DNA of 64,000 bases, taken from contig CACICF010000006.1 in NCBI GenBank assembly GCA_902584995.1, positions 1 through 64,000 on the forward strand, given 5' to 3'. The DNA comes from an uncultured Pelagibacteraceae bacterium (lineage in GTDB: Bacteria > Pseudomonadota > Alphaproteobacteria > Pelagibacterales > Pelagibacteraceae). Below the pieces are notes generated by a model. The model made no database searches. It worked only from the letters and a program-made list of their open reading frames with translations, and was not told the DNA's origin. Made by a program: the position numbers and the translations under genes. Positions 50,334 to 60,117 of this stretch are shown piece after piece (the first letter of the stretch is position 1; each line of letters starts with the position of its first letter).

Positions 50334-50654
50334 ATGGCAACAATAAATGTTACTGACGAAAATTTTGACGAAAAGGTTTTAAAAAGTGATAAACCAGTTC
50401 TAGTAGATTTTTGGGCAGAATGGTGTGGACCTTGTAAAATGGTAGGGCCCATTTTAGAGGAAATATCAAATGAAATGGCTGAGGAAGTTGTAGTTGCAAA
50501 ACACGATATAGATTCTCAACCAAACGTTCCAACACGATATTCGATTAGAGGGATTCCCACTATGCTTTTATTTTCAGGTGGAGAGTTAAAAGCTACTAAA
50601 GTTGGTGCTACACCTAAAAGCGATATAGTTTCTTTTATTAAGGAAAATATCTAA
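50334..50654 (+). CDS. trxA: thioredoxin
   Basis: 106 residues. The redox motif WCGPC has Cys31 and Cys34; the cis-Pro stretch RGIPTMLLF is present. It reduces ribonucleotide reductase and other cytoplasmic disulfides. The stop overlaps convergent folC by 4 nt. Confidence 0.97.
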   Translation: MATINVTDENFDEKVLKSDKPVLVDFWAEWCGPCKMVGPILEEISNEMAEEVVVAKHDIDSQPNVPTRYSIRGIPTMLLFSGGELKATKVGATPKSDIVSFIKENI

Positions 50655-51916
50655 TTTAATTTTAAAATTTCTCCCGCAAGGTAAAGTGAGCCTATACAAA
50701 CAGTTATTGTATTTTCGTTTTTTGATAACGATTTTATAGCACTTTCAATGCTTTGTGATCTTTTAATATTTAAATTTAAATCATTTAACTTACTTTCCAA
50801 ATCTTCTTTTGATATTGCACCATCCTGATTAGGAATATCAATTAAAGTAATTGAATTTACTATATTTTCAAAAGCTTTTATAAATTCAATATGTTCCTTA
50901 TCTTTCATCATTCCAACTATTAGATTTACCTCTTGATTTTGGTTTTTTATCCAATTAGCAATAGATAAACTTGCACTTATATTATGACCACCGTCAACAA
51001 TTAATCTATTGTTGCCTGCAATCGTTTTTAAATTACCACTTTTGATTTCTTCCAATCTTCCTTTGAGTGAAATATTTTGAATACCATTAATTATATCATC
51101 ATCTTTTATATTAAATATTTTTCGTGATGCAGCAATCGTGGTGCTTATATTATAAAGTTGATGATTTCCAAGAATATTTGGTTCAGGTAATACCATTTCA
51201 CCTAAATAATCTTGATATTGAATAAAACCATTTTCAGAATTTGTAATATTAAAATCTTTTCCAAAAAAATATTTATTAGAAGTATTTTTTTCTAATGACC
51301 TTTCAATCTTATATCTTATTTTATCGTTGACTTGTTTATTAACAAATATATTTGAATTTAAAAGTTTAGTTGTTTTTTCATGTATTACTCCTTCAATTGA
51401 TTTATTTTCAAGCCACTGAAAATGATCATTATGAATTACACCAATCAGAGTCATTAAGTTTTCTTTAAAAACATTTGTACTATCGAATTGATGAAATAAC
51501 CCTGCCTCTATTATATTAATGTTGTCTTTGAAATTTTCAGCATGCTTAATAAATGCACATGTAAGAATTTCAAACAATGTTGCATTGTCATCTCCTAAAA
51601 TTCTTTCAGTATCTTCTAACAAATCGATTAAATTTTCCTCATCAATTTCTTTATCATTAAATATATATCTTTCTGTAAAAGAGAGAAGGTGTGGAGAGGT
51701 GTAAAGATTACATTTGTATCCAGCTTGGTTTAGAATTGACTTTAGACTATAGCACATACTTGCTTTGGCATTAGTACCTACAACAGTAACAATATTTTTT
51801 AATTTAGATTGAGGGTCGCCAAGTTTTTTTAAAAGATTGAAAGTTCTCTCTAAAGATAAATCAAGTTTTTTCTTATGATGCTTCTCGAGTTTGGATATTA
51901 GTTTCTGAAGTTTCAT
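50651..51916 (-). CDS. folC: folylpolyglutamate synthase / dihydrofolate synthase
   Basis: 421 residues, Mur-ligase-like. LDLSLERTFNLLKKLGDPQSKLKNIVTV opens the gene; SPHLLSFTERY, LLNSNIFVNKQV and VDGGHNISAS are family motifs. The P-loop reads GTNAKAS instead of the usual GTNGKGS, keeping the Lys but losing both glycines. It adds glutamate to folates. It overlaps the accD 3' end by 44 nt; the standard accD-folC-trxA order is kept with trxA inverted. Confidence 0.93.
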   Translation of the reverse strand: MKLQKLISKLEKHHKKKLDLSLERTFNLLKKLGDPQSKLKNIVTVVGTNAKASMCYSLKSILNQAGYKCNLYTSPHLLSFTERYIFNDKEIDEENLIDLLEDTERILGDDNATLFEILTCAFIKHAENFKDNINIIEAGLFHQFDSTNVFKENLMTLIGVIHNDHFQWLENKSIEGVIHEKTTKLLNSNIFVNKQVNDKIRYKIERSLEKNTSNKYFFGKDFNITNSENGFIQYQDYLGEMVLPEPNILGNHQLYNISTTIAASRKIFNIKDDDIINGIQNISLKGRLEEIKSGNLKTIAGNNRLIVDGGHNISASLSIANWIKNQNQEVNLIVGMMKDKEHIEFIKAFENIVNSITLIDIPNQDGAISKEDLESKLNDLNLNIKRSQSIESAIKSLSKNENTITVCIGSLYLAGEILKLN

Positions 51917-52802
51917 CTAAATTTTCTAAATGTATATCAGAATTTTTTCTTAGTAATATGGAAAGTAGTTTACCCACTTCATCTTGAATATCTTTTCTTT
52001 GCACAACTCTGTCAACAAATCCATGTTTTTCAACAAATTCAGCTGTTTGAAAATCTGATGGCAGCTCCTCTTTGACGGTAGATTCTATAACACGACGACC
52101 AGCAAAAATTATATTTGCTCCCGGTTCCGCAAAATGTATGTCACCTAACATTGCAAAAGAAGCTGTAATCCCACCTGCTGTTGGATCAGTGAAGCAGACG
52201 ATATAAGGTAAATTATTATTTTTAAGTTCGTTTATTGCAAGTGTCGTTCTAGTCATATTCGCTAGTGCTATAGGTGACTCAAACATTCTTTGACCACCCC
52301 CACAAGGAAAGAACAGATAAGGGGTTTGATTATCAATCGCGTGCTGTACACCATAAATTATTGCCTCGCCTTCTGCAGCACCAACTGATCCTCCAATAAA
52401 ATCAAAATTAATTGCACCTGCAGTAACTTCAATTCCATTAATTTTTCCCTTTGCAATCATTACCGCACAATTTTGGTTTGTTTTCTTTCTAGCTATTTTA
52501 AGTCTTTCTTTATATGACTTTGTATCAACCCAATTCAATGGATCTTCAGTAGGTATTGGAGATTCTAATATTTGATAAGAATTTTTTCCAAATATTATAT
52601 CAAATCTTTGTCTACAACTTATTCTATGATGCTTCCCGCAAAGATTACAAACCCACAAATTATTTTCTAAATCTTTCTTTAAAATTGGTCCTTTGCAACA
52701 GCTTGTCCAATCTGAGTTTGCTATATCCTCTTTTGAAGGTCTTTTTCGAAGTACCTTCTTTATCTTTTCACCAAATTTTATAGCTTTTGTTAACCAATTC
52801 AT
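51873..52802 (-). CDS. accD: acetyl-CoA carboxylase carboxyltransferase subunit beta
   Basis: 309 residues. An N-terminal four-Cys zinc finger (CCKGPILKKDLENNLWVC-NLC, residues about 34-55) precedes the crotonase-fold carboxyltransferase core with GGSVGAAEGEAI, FPCGGGQRM and DPTAGGITASFAMLGDIHFAEPGA. With AccA it carboxylates acetyl-CoA for fatty acid synthesis. It follows trpA with a 4-nt overlap. Confidence 0.95.
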   Translation of the reverse strand: MNWLTKAIKFGEKIKKVLRKRPSKEDIANSDWTSCCKGPILKKDLENNLWVCNLCGKHHRISCRQRFDIIFGKNSYQILESPIPTEDPLNWVDTKSYKERLKIARKKTNQNCAVMIAKGKINGIEVTAGAINFDFIGGSVGAAEGEAIIYGVQHAIDNQTPYLFFPCGGGQRMFESPIALANMTRTTLAINELKNNNLPYIVCFTDPTAGGITASFAMLGDIHFAEPGANIIFAGRRVIESTVKEELPSDFQTAEFVEKHGFVDRVVQRKDIQDEVGKLLSILLRKNSDIHLENLDETSETNIQTREAS

Positions 52803-53599
52803 GATATTTTTTTTCTTAGCTTACTGACCATCTTACTTACATTTATGACAGGATTTTGTCTATTGTTTAAACATCTAGTAATTTCTTTACAAATTTGACT
52901 TCCTACAACAAGTCCATCTGTATTTTTAAAATTTGATATAGTTTTCTCAGTTATCCCAAAACCAATTACACAATTTTTGTTTGGATTTATTTTTTTAATT
53001 TTATTGTAATTAGCCAATATTTTGTTTGGAGAAACTTTTAGCTTTCCTCCCGTTGTAGACAGCATACTGATATAGTAAATCATATCATGAGAGTCTTTTG
53101 TAATACTTTTTAGTCTTTCATTCGATGTTGTAGGAGATAATAACTGGATAAAATTAATTGAATTTTTTTTACATTTCTTTGAAAAAATTTTGTTTTCTGG
53201 CCATGGTAAATCTACAACAATTAAACCATTAACTCCTGATTTTTTACATTTTTTTAAAAAATTATTTTCACCATATTGGAAAATCATGTTGTAGTAACCC
53301 ATAAGTATTATAGGCTTAGAATTTTTGCTAGTTTTAAAATCTTTAACGATTTTAAATATATCATTCATTTTAATACCATTTTTGATTGCTCTATACGAAC
53401 TTGTTTGTATTTGTCCGCCGTCAGCAACTGGTGTATTATGAGGTACACCAACTTCTAAAATATCTGCATAATTTGAAATTGCTTTTAAGATTTCCAAAGA
53501 TTGTTTCTTTGAGCTATCACCAGCTACAGTATAAGTAAGTAACGCTGGTCTTTTCTCATTTTTTGCTTTTTTAAATGCAAGGCTAATTGGATTTAACAT
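52799..53599 (-). CDS. trpA: tryptophan synthase alpha chain
   Basis: 266 residues, TIM barrel. ALLTYTVAGD, LEVGVPHNTPVADGGQIQ (the catalytic Asp/Glu region, where PFSDP is usual), ILMGYYNMI, VVDLPWPE and GFGITE are visible. Cleaves indole-3-glycerol phosphate. It overlaps trpB by 17 nt. Confidence 0.94.
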   Translation of the reverse strand: MLNPISLAFKKAKNEKRPALLTYTVAGDSSKKQSLEILKAISNYADILEVGVPHNTPVADGGQIQTSSYRAIKNGIKMNDIFKIVKDFKTSKNSKPIILMGYYNMIFQYGENNFLKKCKKSGVNGLIVVDLPWPENKIFSKKCKKNSINFIQLLSPTTSNERLKSITKDSHDMIYYISMLSTTGGKLKVSPNKILANYNKIKKINPNKNCVIGFGITEKTISNFKNTDGLVVGSQICKEITRCLNNRQNPVINVSKMVSKLRKKIS

Positions 53600-54827
53600 A
53601 TTTCTTTCCCAATTTTTTTTCTAAAATACCTCTATCTTTATATGCATCTCCGCAACTATTAATAATTACAATCGTATTTTTGCTAAATTTTTTTGCTTCT
53701 TTGATGGCAACTGAGAATGCATGGCTCGGTTCGAGAGATGGTCTTAAATTTTCATATTTTGTAACTATTTGATAGGCCTTTAAAGCTTCTTCGTCACTAG
53801 CCGCTGTATACCTTGCGCGCTTTGTATCTTTTAAAAAACAATGAAGTGGTGAAATTCCAGGATAATCTAGACCAGCAGAAATTGACTCGGTCTCTTCAAT
53901 CTGGCCATCGCTATCTTGATTTACATATTGAGCTGCACCATGAAGTATACCTATTTTGGAACCATAAGTTAAAGGAGCTGCATGTCTTTTACTTTTAGCT
54001 GGTCCACCTGCTTCAACCCCAATAAACTCAACTTGCTTTTTATCATAATCCATAAATTCATTCCAAAACCCAAAACTAGAGGAACCTCCTCCAACACAAT
54101 TATATAATTTAATTTTTTTAGGGACTTCACCAAATTCATTTATTAATTGAACCTTAAGCTCTCTAGATATTTGACTTGTACTCCATCCACATATACGCAC
54201 AAAAATTGCAGGACCAACTGTACTACCAACACACATTGCAGTTGTATCACAATTTGCAACCCAAAATCTCATACACTCAGAAACAGCATCCACAAGTGTT
54301 TGACTTCCTGAATATACAGGAATTACATCTGCACCATTTTTCTTCATTGCTTTAACATTTGGTTGTTGTCTTTTAATATCCTTTGCTCCCATGAAAATTT
54401 TGCATTTAAGACCAAATTTCTTAGCAGCCATGCTTAACATCTTACCAGCGTACCCAGCGCCGGTGTCTCCAATTATCACTTTTTTTCCTGACCTTTTTGC
54501 TAATAAACAATGTACTGTAGCATTATATATTTTATGAGCACCTCCATTTGCATCAGATACAACTTTTGACCATATCTGTGCTCCTCCAATTTGTTTGGTT
54601 AAATTATTTAATTTAATAAATCTAGTTGGAGTACCAATCCAGTTTTTAAAATACCTGTCTCTCTCAGCAATAAATTTTTTGTCATTTTTTAATTTATTGA
54701 ATTGAATTTCTAAATCTTCGATTGGTTTTTTAAGTGTCTCAGGAACAAAATTCCCACCAAACTTACCTCCCCAGAAACCAAATTTGTCTCCTTGATCTAT
54801 TACAGGTATTCCCTTTTTTAATTTCAT
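53583..54827 (-). CDS. trpB: tryptophan synthase beta chain
   Basis: 414 residues, PLP enzyme. GGKFGGNFVPETL, the PLP lysine in NGGAHKIYNA (a variant of the usual HKIN motif), GDTGAGYAG, YNCVGGGSSSFG and INSCGDAYKD are present; the beta chain joins indole and serine. The departures from the GAGQHG and GGSNA/IG consensus are noticeable, so the lineage is a divergent TrpB, but length and operon position support function. It overlaps trpF by 4 nt. Confidence 0.92.
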   Translation of the reverse strand: MKLKKGIPVIDQGDKFGFWGGKFGGNFVPETLKKPIEDLEIQFNKLKNDKKFIAERDRYFKNWIGTPTRFIKLNNLTKQIGGAQIWSKVVSDANGGAHKIYNATVHCLLAKRSGKKVIIGDTGAGYAGKMLSMAAKKFGLKCKIFMGAKDIKRQQPNVKAMKKNGADVIPVYSGSQTLVDAVSECMRFWVANCDTTAMCVGSTVGPAIFVRICGWSTSQISRELKVQLINEFGEVPKKIKLYNCVGGGSSSFGFWNEFMDYDKKQVEFIGVEAGGPAKSKRHAAPLTYGSKIGILHGAAQYVNQDSDGQIEETESISAGLDYPGISPLHCFLKDTKRARYTAASDEEALKAYQIVTKYENLRPSLEPSHAFSVAIKEAKKFSKNTIVIINSCGDAYKDRGILEKKLGKKYVKSN

Positions 54828-55438
54828 AATTTTGACAAATTTAATAATTCATTAATTTTTTCAAGATCTTTTTTGCCCGCTTCATTCTCTAATGCTCCAC
54901 TTAAGTCTATAAAGAAATCTTTATTTTTAAATTTTGGAATATCTTCTATTTTTATATTTCCAGCAATCATTTTATCTAAATAATTAGGCACTGAATTTAA
55001 CAAATTATGATCAAAACCTATTGATTTTTCATAACCTTTGCCATCGAAAAGAAATATATCTGCTATACCAACGTATTTTTTGTACTTTTCAACATCACTT
55101 TGATTATTAATAGTAAATGCAGTGATAATTTTAATATTATACTTTTCTTTTATAATTTTTGTCTTTTCAGGGTTAACGTCATAAAGTTGATAAAAATCAA
55201 ATTTTAGATTTTTAATTCTCTCTAAATCGCTATCACTTGGACTTACAAGAACTGATACAAAACTAGTTTCATTCTTTTCGATATTTAATAATTTTATTAA
55301 TTTGTCATGATCAACATGTCTTTTACTTTTTTTATAATTACTTATAAAACCAATAAATTTTGGAGGATATTTGTGACTTAAAATAAAGTTTAATGTAACA
55401 GGATCAGAGACCCCACAAATTTTAATTCCTTTAATCAT
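54824..55438 (-). CDS. trpF: phosphoribosylanthranilate isomerase
   Basis: 204 residues. Third committed step of Trp synthesis. The N-terminal KICGVSDP carries the catalytic Cys; IGFISNYKKSKRHV, FLFDGKG (Asp) and LSGALENEAGKKD, the phosphate-binding end, follow. The sequence is degenerate but in the right place (pyrF-trpF-trpB-trpA). Confidence 0.9.
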   Translation of the reverse strand: MIKGIKICGVSDPVTLNFILSHKYPPKFIGFISNYKKSKRHVDHDKLIKLLNIEKNETSFVSVLVSPSDSDLERIKNLKFDFYQLYDVNPEKTKIIKEKYNIKIITAFTINNQSDVEKYKKYVGIADIFLFDGKGYEKSIGFDHNLLNSVPNYLDKMIAGNIKIEDIPKFKNKDFFIDLSGALENEAGKKDLEKINELLNLSKL

Positions 55439-56109
55439 AAACTTAGATGATTAATTAAATTTTTAAGATTTTTTTTTATATTACCTTTTGTAATTGGTCT
55501 TCCAATAACTAGCCAATCACTTCCATTTTTATATGCCTCTTTAGGTGTTAAAATCCTCTTTTGGTCAACGGCTTTAGAATTAAACCTTATACCTGGGGTA
55601 ATAATCTCTTTTTTAAATACTTTTTTTACAATTTTAACTTCTCTTGCACTACATACAATAGCATCTAACTTTGCTTTTTTTGCTAGTCTAGCTTGTTGCA
55701 ATACAATCTTTTTAACATCCTTATTAAACCCAATCCCTTTAAGTGATTTATCATCTAAAGATGTTAGAACAGTAACTCCAACTAATTTAGTTTTACCAGA
55801 AACTTTTTTAGCTGCTTTTAAAGATTCTAAACCAGAATTGATATGAATTGTTAGATAATTAAAATTTAAATCTTTTACAGCCTTAATTGTTGAGGAGGTT
55901 GTATTTGGAATATCTGATAATTTATAATCTCCAAATGTGATTTTATTCTTTAATTTTGATATGAAATTTCTACCACCTATAGAATTTAAAAACTCTAATC
56001 CAAACTTATAACCAACAATAAACCTAGAATTTTTAGTTTTTTTGATTATTTCTTTAACTTTGCTTATTTTACTAGTATCGCAGGCAATAAATATTTTATT
56101 TTTTTTCAT
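55435..56109 (-). CDS. pyrF: orotidine 5'-phosphate decarboxylase
   Basis: 224 residues. Last step of UMP synthesis. ACDTSK, GYKFGLEF and the catalytic FGDYKLSDIPNT (Asp-x-Lys-x-x-Asp) are present, with ITPGIRF and DWLVIGRPIT at the end. It overlaps trpF by 4 nt and ihfB by 14 nt. Confidence 0.95.
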   Translation of the reverse strand: MKKNKIFIACDTSKISKVKEIIKKTKNSRFIVGYKFGLEFLNSIGGRNFISKLKNKITFGDYKLSDIPNTTSSTIKAVKDLNFNYLTIHINSGLESLKAAKKVSGKTKLVGVTVLTSLDDKSLKGIGFNKDVKKIVLQQARLAKKAKLDAIVCSAREVKIVKKVFKKEIITPGIRFNSKAVDQKRILTPKEAYKNGSDWLVIGRPITKGNIKKNLKNLINHLSL

Positions 56110-56386
56110 TTACCTGTTTTGCCCATTCTTTAGACTGTTTGAATAAAATTGACTTTTTTTCTGGAGTATTTACTTTTTCATTTGTTTTGGGATTTCTTGA
56201 TGTCCTAGCCTTTTGTAGCCTAGGTTCTAGTGAAAAAACATCTCTTAATTCAACTCTCTCGTTTCTTTTTAAAGACTCTTGAATTTCATAAATTGCAATA
56301 TCGAATAACTTGGTTAAATCTTTTTTAATAAAGTTTGGATAATTTTTGGATAATTCTTTCAATAAGTCTGATTTAGTAAATGACAA
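56096..56386 (-). CDS. ihfB: integration host factor subunit beta
   Basis: 96 residues, HU/IHF family. SKNYPNFIKKDLTKLFDIAIYEI, the beta-ribbon RVELRDVFSLEPR and ARTSRNPKTNEKV with the intercalating-proline region NT-PEKK mark it. IHF bends DNA at promoters and recombination sites. Adjacent to rpsA, its common neighbour, by 3 nt. Confidence 0.92.
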   Translation of the reverse strand: MSFTKSDLLKELSKNYPNFIKKDLTKLFDIAIYEIQESLKRNERVELRDVFSLEPRLQKARTSRNPKTNEKVNTPEKKSILFKQSKEWAKQVNEKK

Positions 56387-56389
56387 TTT

Positions 56390-58132
56390 TTATTCAGACT
56401 CCTTTTTATTTTTTTTATCATCTAGTTGTTCAGAAAGAGAGGAGAATGGGAGATTTTTACCACTAAGTGGACTAGAATGTTCCTTAATAGCCTTAGCATT
56501 CATTATTTCCTCAAGCAATTTAATACTTAAAGATAACTTTCTCTTTTCAAAATTTAACTCTGATATTGCTGCATCTATTCTTTCGCCACCTACAAAACGT
56601 GATGGTCTTGCGTCTGTAGCGCTCATAGCTATTTGAGATTTTTTTATCAATGTTTCAATCTCGGATCCCTCAGGTTTAACAATTAATCCCTTGTTATCAG
56701 ATGATATGACTTTAACAGTAATTGCGTCATTAACCTTTTTATCTTTAAACCAATCAAATGGATCTTTTTGTAATTGTTTTAATCCAACCCTTACTTTTTG
56801 ATCTGACTTTTTAATTTCTAATATTTTTACTTTTAATTTGTCCCCTTTTTTATACTTTTTCAATTCTTCTTCAGGATTTCCAGTGAATGAAAGATCATTT
56901 GAATGTAAAAATCCATCTATCTCGAAGTCTGCTAATTTTAAATATAATGCATATTCATTTGTGTTACTAACTACTCCATCGATATCTGATCCAACTGGAT
57001 AACTAGTTTCTAATTTTGAATATGGATTTTCTTGAGTTAGTCTGTGTGATATTGCAACCCTTCTCTTATCTTTGTCGATTTCTGTTATTACGCAGTCTAT
57101 TTGATCGCCAACATTAAAAATCTTTTTTGGAGATATGTTTTTTTTTGTCCAACTTATTTCACTACTATGTAGAAGAGTGCTTAGACCTGCTTCTAATTCG
57201 CAAAAGCATCCATAATCAGTAATTTTCACTACTTTAACTTTATATTTATTTCCTATTTGATAATTAGAAATATGTTCAAAAGGATCTGGTGAAAGTTGTT
57301 TAATAGAGCAACCTACCTGAAGTTTTTCCATATCAATTGAAATAATTTTTAAATCATGTTTTTCTCCAATATTAAAAATTTCATCAGGATGATTAACCCT
57401 GCTATAGCTTATTTCCTGCAGATGACAGAGCGTGTCTATAGTACCTTCAGGCGTATTTACTTCGAAGAAACAACCAAATGAAGAGTAGCCTTTAACTACA
57501 GCATCCTTTATAATATCTCCAACTTTAAACTTAGCAATAATTTTTGCTTTATCCTCTTTTTTATTCGATGAAACTACTTGTCTCCTTGAAACAACACTAT
57601 TTCCTCTTACCATATCTAATTTTATTAGCGCAAACTTTTGTTCAACTCCAATTAGATGATCAATATTTTTAACTGGTTTATCTGAAATTTGAGAACCAGG
57701 ACAAAACATTAGCGAGCCTGTATCAATGTGCTCAACAATTACTCCGCCTTTAGTTTTTTGTATAATTTTTCCGTCTATTAACTCATTATTTTCATAACAT
57801 TTGACTAATTTATTCCATCCTTTAATTTTTTGTGCTTTTTGAGCTGATACAACTACATCTCCATTTTTATCTTCTATTTTTTCAAGTAATACAGAAATTG
57901 TTACTCCCTCTTTAATTTCCTCACTCATACCCATCATTTTTATCTCATTTACATCAATCACGGGTTCACTTTTTAATCCAGGGATAAACAAGAAGATATA
58001 CTTATTGGTTATTTTTGTTATTTTTCCTTCAATTATCTTTCCTTCTTCAATTTTATTTTTTGATAATTGACTATTTAGTAATTTTTCAAATTGTTGGCTT
58101 GCAGGAGATGATAAGTCTTTATAAATTTCCAT
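56390..58132 (-). CDS. rpsA: 30S ribosomal protein S1
   Basis: 580 residues with six S1/OB repeats in series (for example GKITKITNKYIFLFIPG, GKIIQKTKGGVIVEHID, DAVVKGYSSFGCFFEV, KVVKITDYGCFCELEAG, GVVSNTNEYALYLKL). It melts structured mRNA and anchors it to the 30S. Its presence matters here because many genes seem to lack Shine-Dalgarno sites, where S1 contacts become important. The start overlaps cmk by 1 nt. Confidence 0.96.
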   Translation of the reverse strand: MEIYKDLSSPASQQFEKLLNSQLSKNKIEEGKIIEGKITKITNKYIFLFIPGLKSEPVIDVNEIKMMGMSEEIKEGVTISVLLEKIEDKNGDVVVSAQKAQKIKGWNKLVKCYENNELIDGKIIQKTKGGVIVEHIDTGSLMFCPGSQISDKPVKNIDHLIGVEQKFALIKLDMVRGNSVVSRRQVVSSNKKEDKAKIIAKFKVGDIIKDAVVKGYSSFGCFFEVNTPEGTIDTLCHLQEISYSRVNHPDEIFNIGEKHDLKIISIDMEKLQVGCSIKQLSPDPFEHISNYQIGNKYKVKVVKITDYGCFCELEAGLSTLLHSSEISWTKKNISPKKIFNVGDQIDCVITEIDKDKRRVAISHRLTQENPYSKLETSYPVGSDIDGVVSNTNEYALYLKLADFEIDGFLHSNDLSFTGNPEEELKKYKKGDKLKVKILEIKKSDQKVRVGLKQLQKDPFDWFKDKKVNDAITVKVISSDNKGLIVKPEGSEIETLIKKSQIAMSATDARPSRFVGGERIDAAISELNFEKRKLSLSIKLLEEIMNAKAIKEHSSPLSGKNLPFSSLSEQLDDKKNKKESE

Positions 58133-58788
58133 TAAAAGTTTAGTTTTTTATCCATTATTGCTTCAATTTTTTTAAAGCAAGCTTTCTTACTTAATTTAGT
58201 GGTATTAATCAAGATAGAATCTTTTGTTTTTTTTAAAGGTCCATACTTCCTATTTTTATCTGATTTATCTCTATTTCTTAAGCTTTTAAGGACTTCTTTG
58301 TAAGTTATTTTTTTCTTTAATTTTTGATATTCTTTATAGCGTCTTTTTGCTCTTACCTCCAAGCTTGCCGTTATATAAAATTTGAACATTGCGTTTTTTA
58401 CTTGGACTGTGATTATATCTCTCCCATCTAAAACAGATCCAAAATATTTTTTAGGAGGTTTGTATGCACACTTTTGTTGAAATTTATGAACTATATCTCT
58501 TATATTTTTATCTTGAGCAATTTTTGAGGCTGACAAAGCTACTTCATTTGAAAGTAAGGATTTTTTTTTTAGATGATTAAGATTTATTTTACCAATTTTT
58601 TTTTTAATTAAATCGTACGTGAATTTCTTTTCATTATCTAATTTTAACTTGCCAATATATCTATAAATTTTTCCTGTATCTAAATAAAATAGATTATATT
58701 TTTTTGATATTAATTTCGCTTGTGTTCCAGCACCAGCCGCAGCTGGTGAGTCTATTGCTACCGTAATTATATTCTTCCTTTTTTTCAA
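58132..58788 (-). CDS. cmk: cytidylate kinase with altered P-loop
   Basis: 218 residues. Phosphorylates CMP/dCMP. LFYLDTGKIYRYIG (CMP-binding), LDGRDIITVQV and the lid region RAKRRYKEY...SLRNRDKSDKNRKYGPLKK match CMK. The P-loop reads DSPAAAGAGTQA from residue 13, where GPAGSGKGT-type is expected; residue 20 is Ala instead of the catalytic Lys (codon GCT, checked on the DNA). It overlaps rpsA by 1 nt and aroA by 4 nt, the conserved aroA-cmk-rpsA-ihfB order. Function with this P-loop is uncertain. Confidence 0.88.
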   Translation of the reverse strand: MKKRKNIITVAIDSPAAAGAGTQAKLISKKYNLFYLDTGKIYRYIGKLKLDNEKKFTYDLIKKKIGKINLNHLKKKSLLSNEVALSASKIAQDKNIRDIVHKFQQKCAYKPPKKYFGSVLDGRDIITVQVKNAMFKFYITASLEVRAKRRYKEYQKLKKKITYKEVLKSLRNRDKSDKNRKYGPLKKTKDSILINTTKLSKKACFKKIEAIMDKKLNF

Positions 58789-60110
58789 CTAAACTTAGCT
58801 CCAATCTTCTTCAAGATTTTTAAAAATTCTGGAAATGAAGTATTAATAGAATCTTTATCATTAATTTTCCATTTTCCTCCTAAAGTTAAGGCTGTAATGC
58901 AACAGAGAAAAAAAATTCTGTGATCTTTTAAAAAATTTTTCATTTCAAAGTTTTTCGATAAAATTAAATTTGGATCTCCATAAATTTTAATATTATCTTT
59001 AAATCTTTCAACTTTAATTCCAATTAATTTTAGAAATTTAACTGCTAAATCTAATCTTTTTGATTCTTTTTTATTCATTTCTCCCAGATCTCTAAATTTT
59101 GATACTCCTTTAGCTTTCGCGGCGACTAAAAAAATAATTAAAAATTCATCTATAGCTGAGCTATTTAATTTTGAAGGACAATTTATTGCATTTAAATTAT
59201 TCTTACTTTTTACATAAATATCTGCTGTTTCTTCTCCATTGTAAATTTTTTTATTTTTAAGTTTTATTTCCGCTCCCATTTTGTTTAAAATATAAATTAT
59301 TCCAATTCTACTTTTATTCACATTTACTTTTTCTATAACTAATTTAGAATTATTTGACAAAAGCGTTAAAACAATAAAAAATGATGCTGAACTTATATCT
59401 CCCGGAACACTGTAATCAAAACTTTTAAACTGTTTTAATCCTTCAACAATTATTTTTTCATATTCTGGTTTTTTAATTACTTTGATTGGATAATTTAAAA
59501 ATTTTAACATTAATTCGGTATGGTTTCTTGAACTTTTAGAATAAATTTCAGTTATCCCTGGCGTGTTTAATGCACTAAATATTATACAAGTTTTAACTTG
59601 CGCACTTCCAATATTCTCTTTGTATTTAACTGGTCTAAGATAATTTGTACCCAATATAGTTATGGGCAACATATTATTTTTACTTTTAAGATTAGCTCCA
59701 AACATTCTTAACGGTTTAATTACTCTAGAAAAATCTCTTTTTGATAAACTTTTATCCCCAATTAATTTAACTTGCGTTTTAGATTTAACTAATAATCCAA
59801 GTATTAATCTTGCTAATGTTCCTGAATTACCGGCGTTTAATATTGTTTTTTTTTTTATATTGAAACCGTTTAATCCGAAACCTTCAATGTAGTAAATATT
59901 TCCACGTTTTTCATAATTTATTCCCAGTTTTTTTATAGTTTTAAGTGTATTTAAAACGTCCTCCGACTCCAGTAGATTAGAAATTTTTGAGATACCCACA
60001 GCTTGTGATGCAAGAAGCACAGATCTTATTGAAATACTTTTATCTGAGCTAACATAAATTTTTTTATTAAAACTTGATAATTTTTGACTTATAGAAATAT
60101 GATTTGCCAT
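58785..60110 (-). CDS. aroA: 3-phosphoshikimate 1-carboxyvinyltransferase (EPSP synthase)
   Basis: 441 residues. Shikimate-3-phosphate binding VSSDKSISIRS, PEP/glyphosate-site region NAGNSGTLARLI, SAIDEFLI (catalytic Asp) and GEMNKKESKRL (catalytic Glu region) are present. Gly-Asn-Ser-Gly-Thr keeps the sensitive-type glycine at the glyphosate contact, though class assignment is uncertain. It precedes cmk with a 4-nt overlap. Confidence 0.93.
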   Translation of the reverse strand: MANHISISQKLSSFNKKIYVSSDKSISIRSVLLASQAVGISKISNLLESEDVLNTLKTIKKLGINYEKRGNIYYIEGFGLNGFNIKKKTILNAGNSGTLARLILGLLVKSKTQVKLIGDKSLSKRDFSRVIKPLRMFGANLKSKNNMLPITILGTNYLRPVKYKENIGSAQVKTCIIFSALNTPGITEIYSKSSRNHTELMLKFLNYPIKVIKKPEYEKIIVEGLKQFKSFDYSVPGDISSASFFIVLTLLSNNSKLVIEKVNVNKSRIGIIYILNKMGAEIKLKNKKIYNGEETADIYVKSKNNLNAINCPSKLNSSAIDEFLIIFLVAAKAKGVSKFRDLGEMNKKESKRLDLAVKFLKLIGIKVERFKDNIKIYGDPNLILSKNFEMKNFLKDHRIFFLCCITALTLGGKWKINDKDSINTSFPEFLKILKKIGAKFS

Positions 60111-60117
60111 TGATGAA

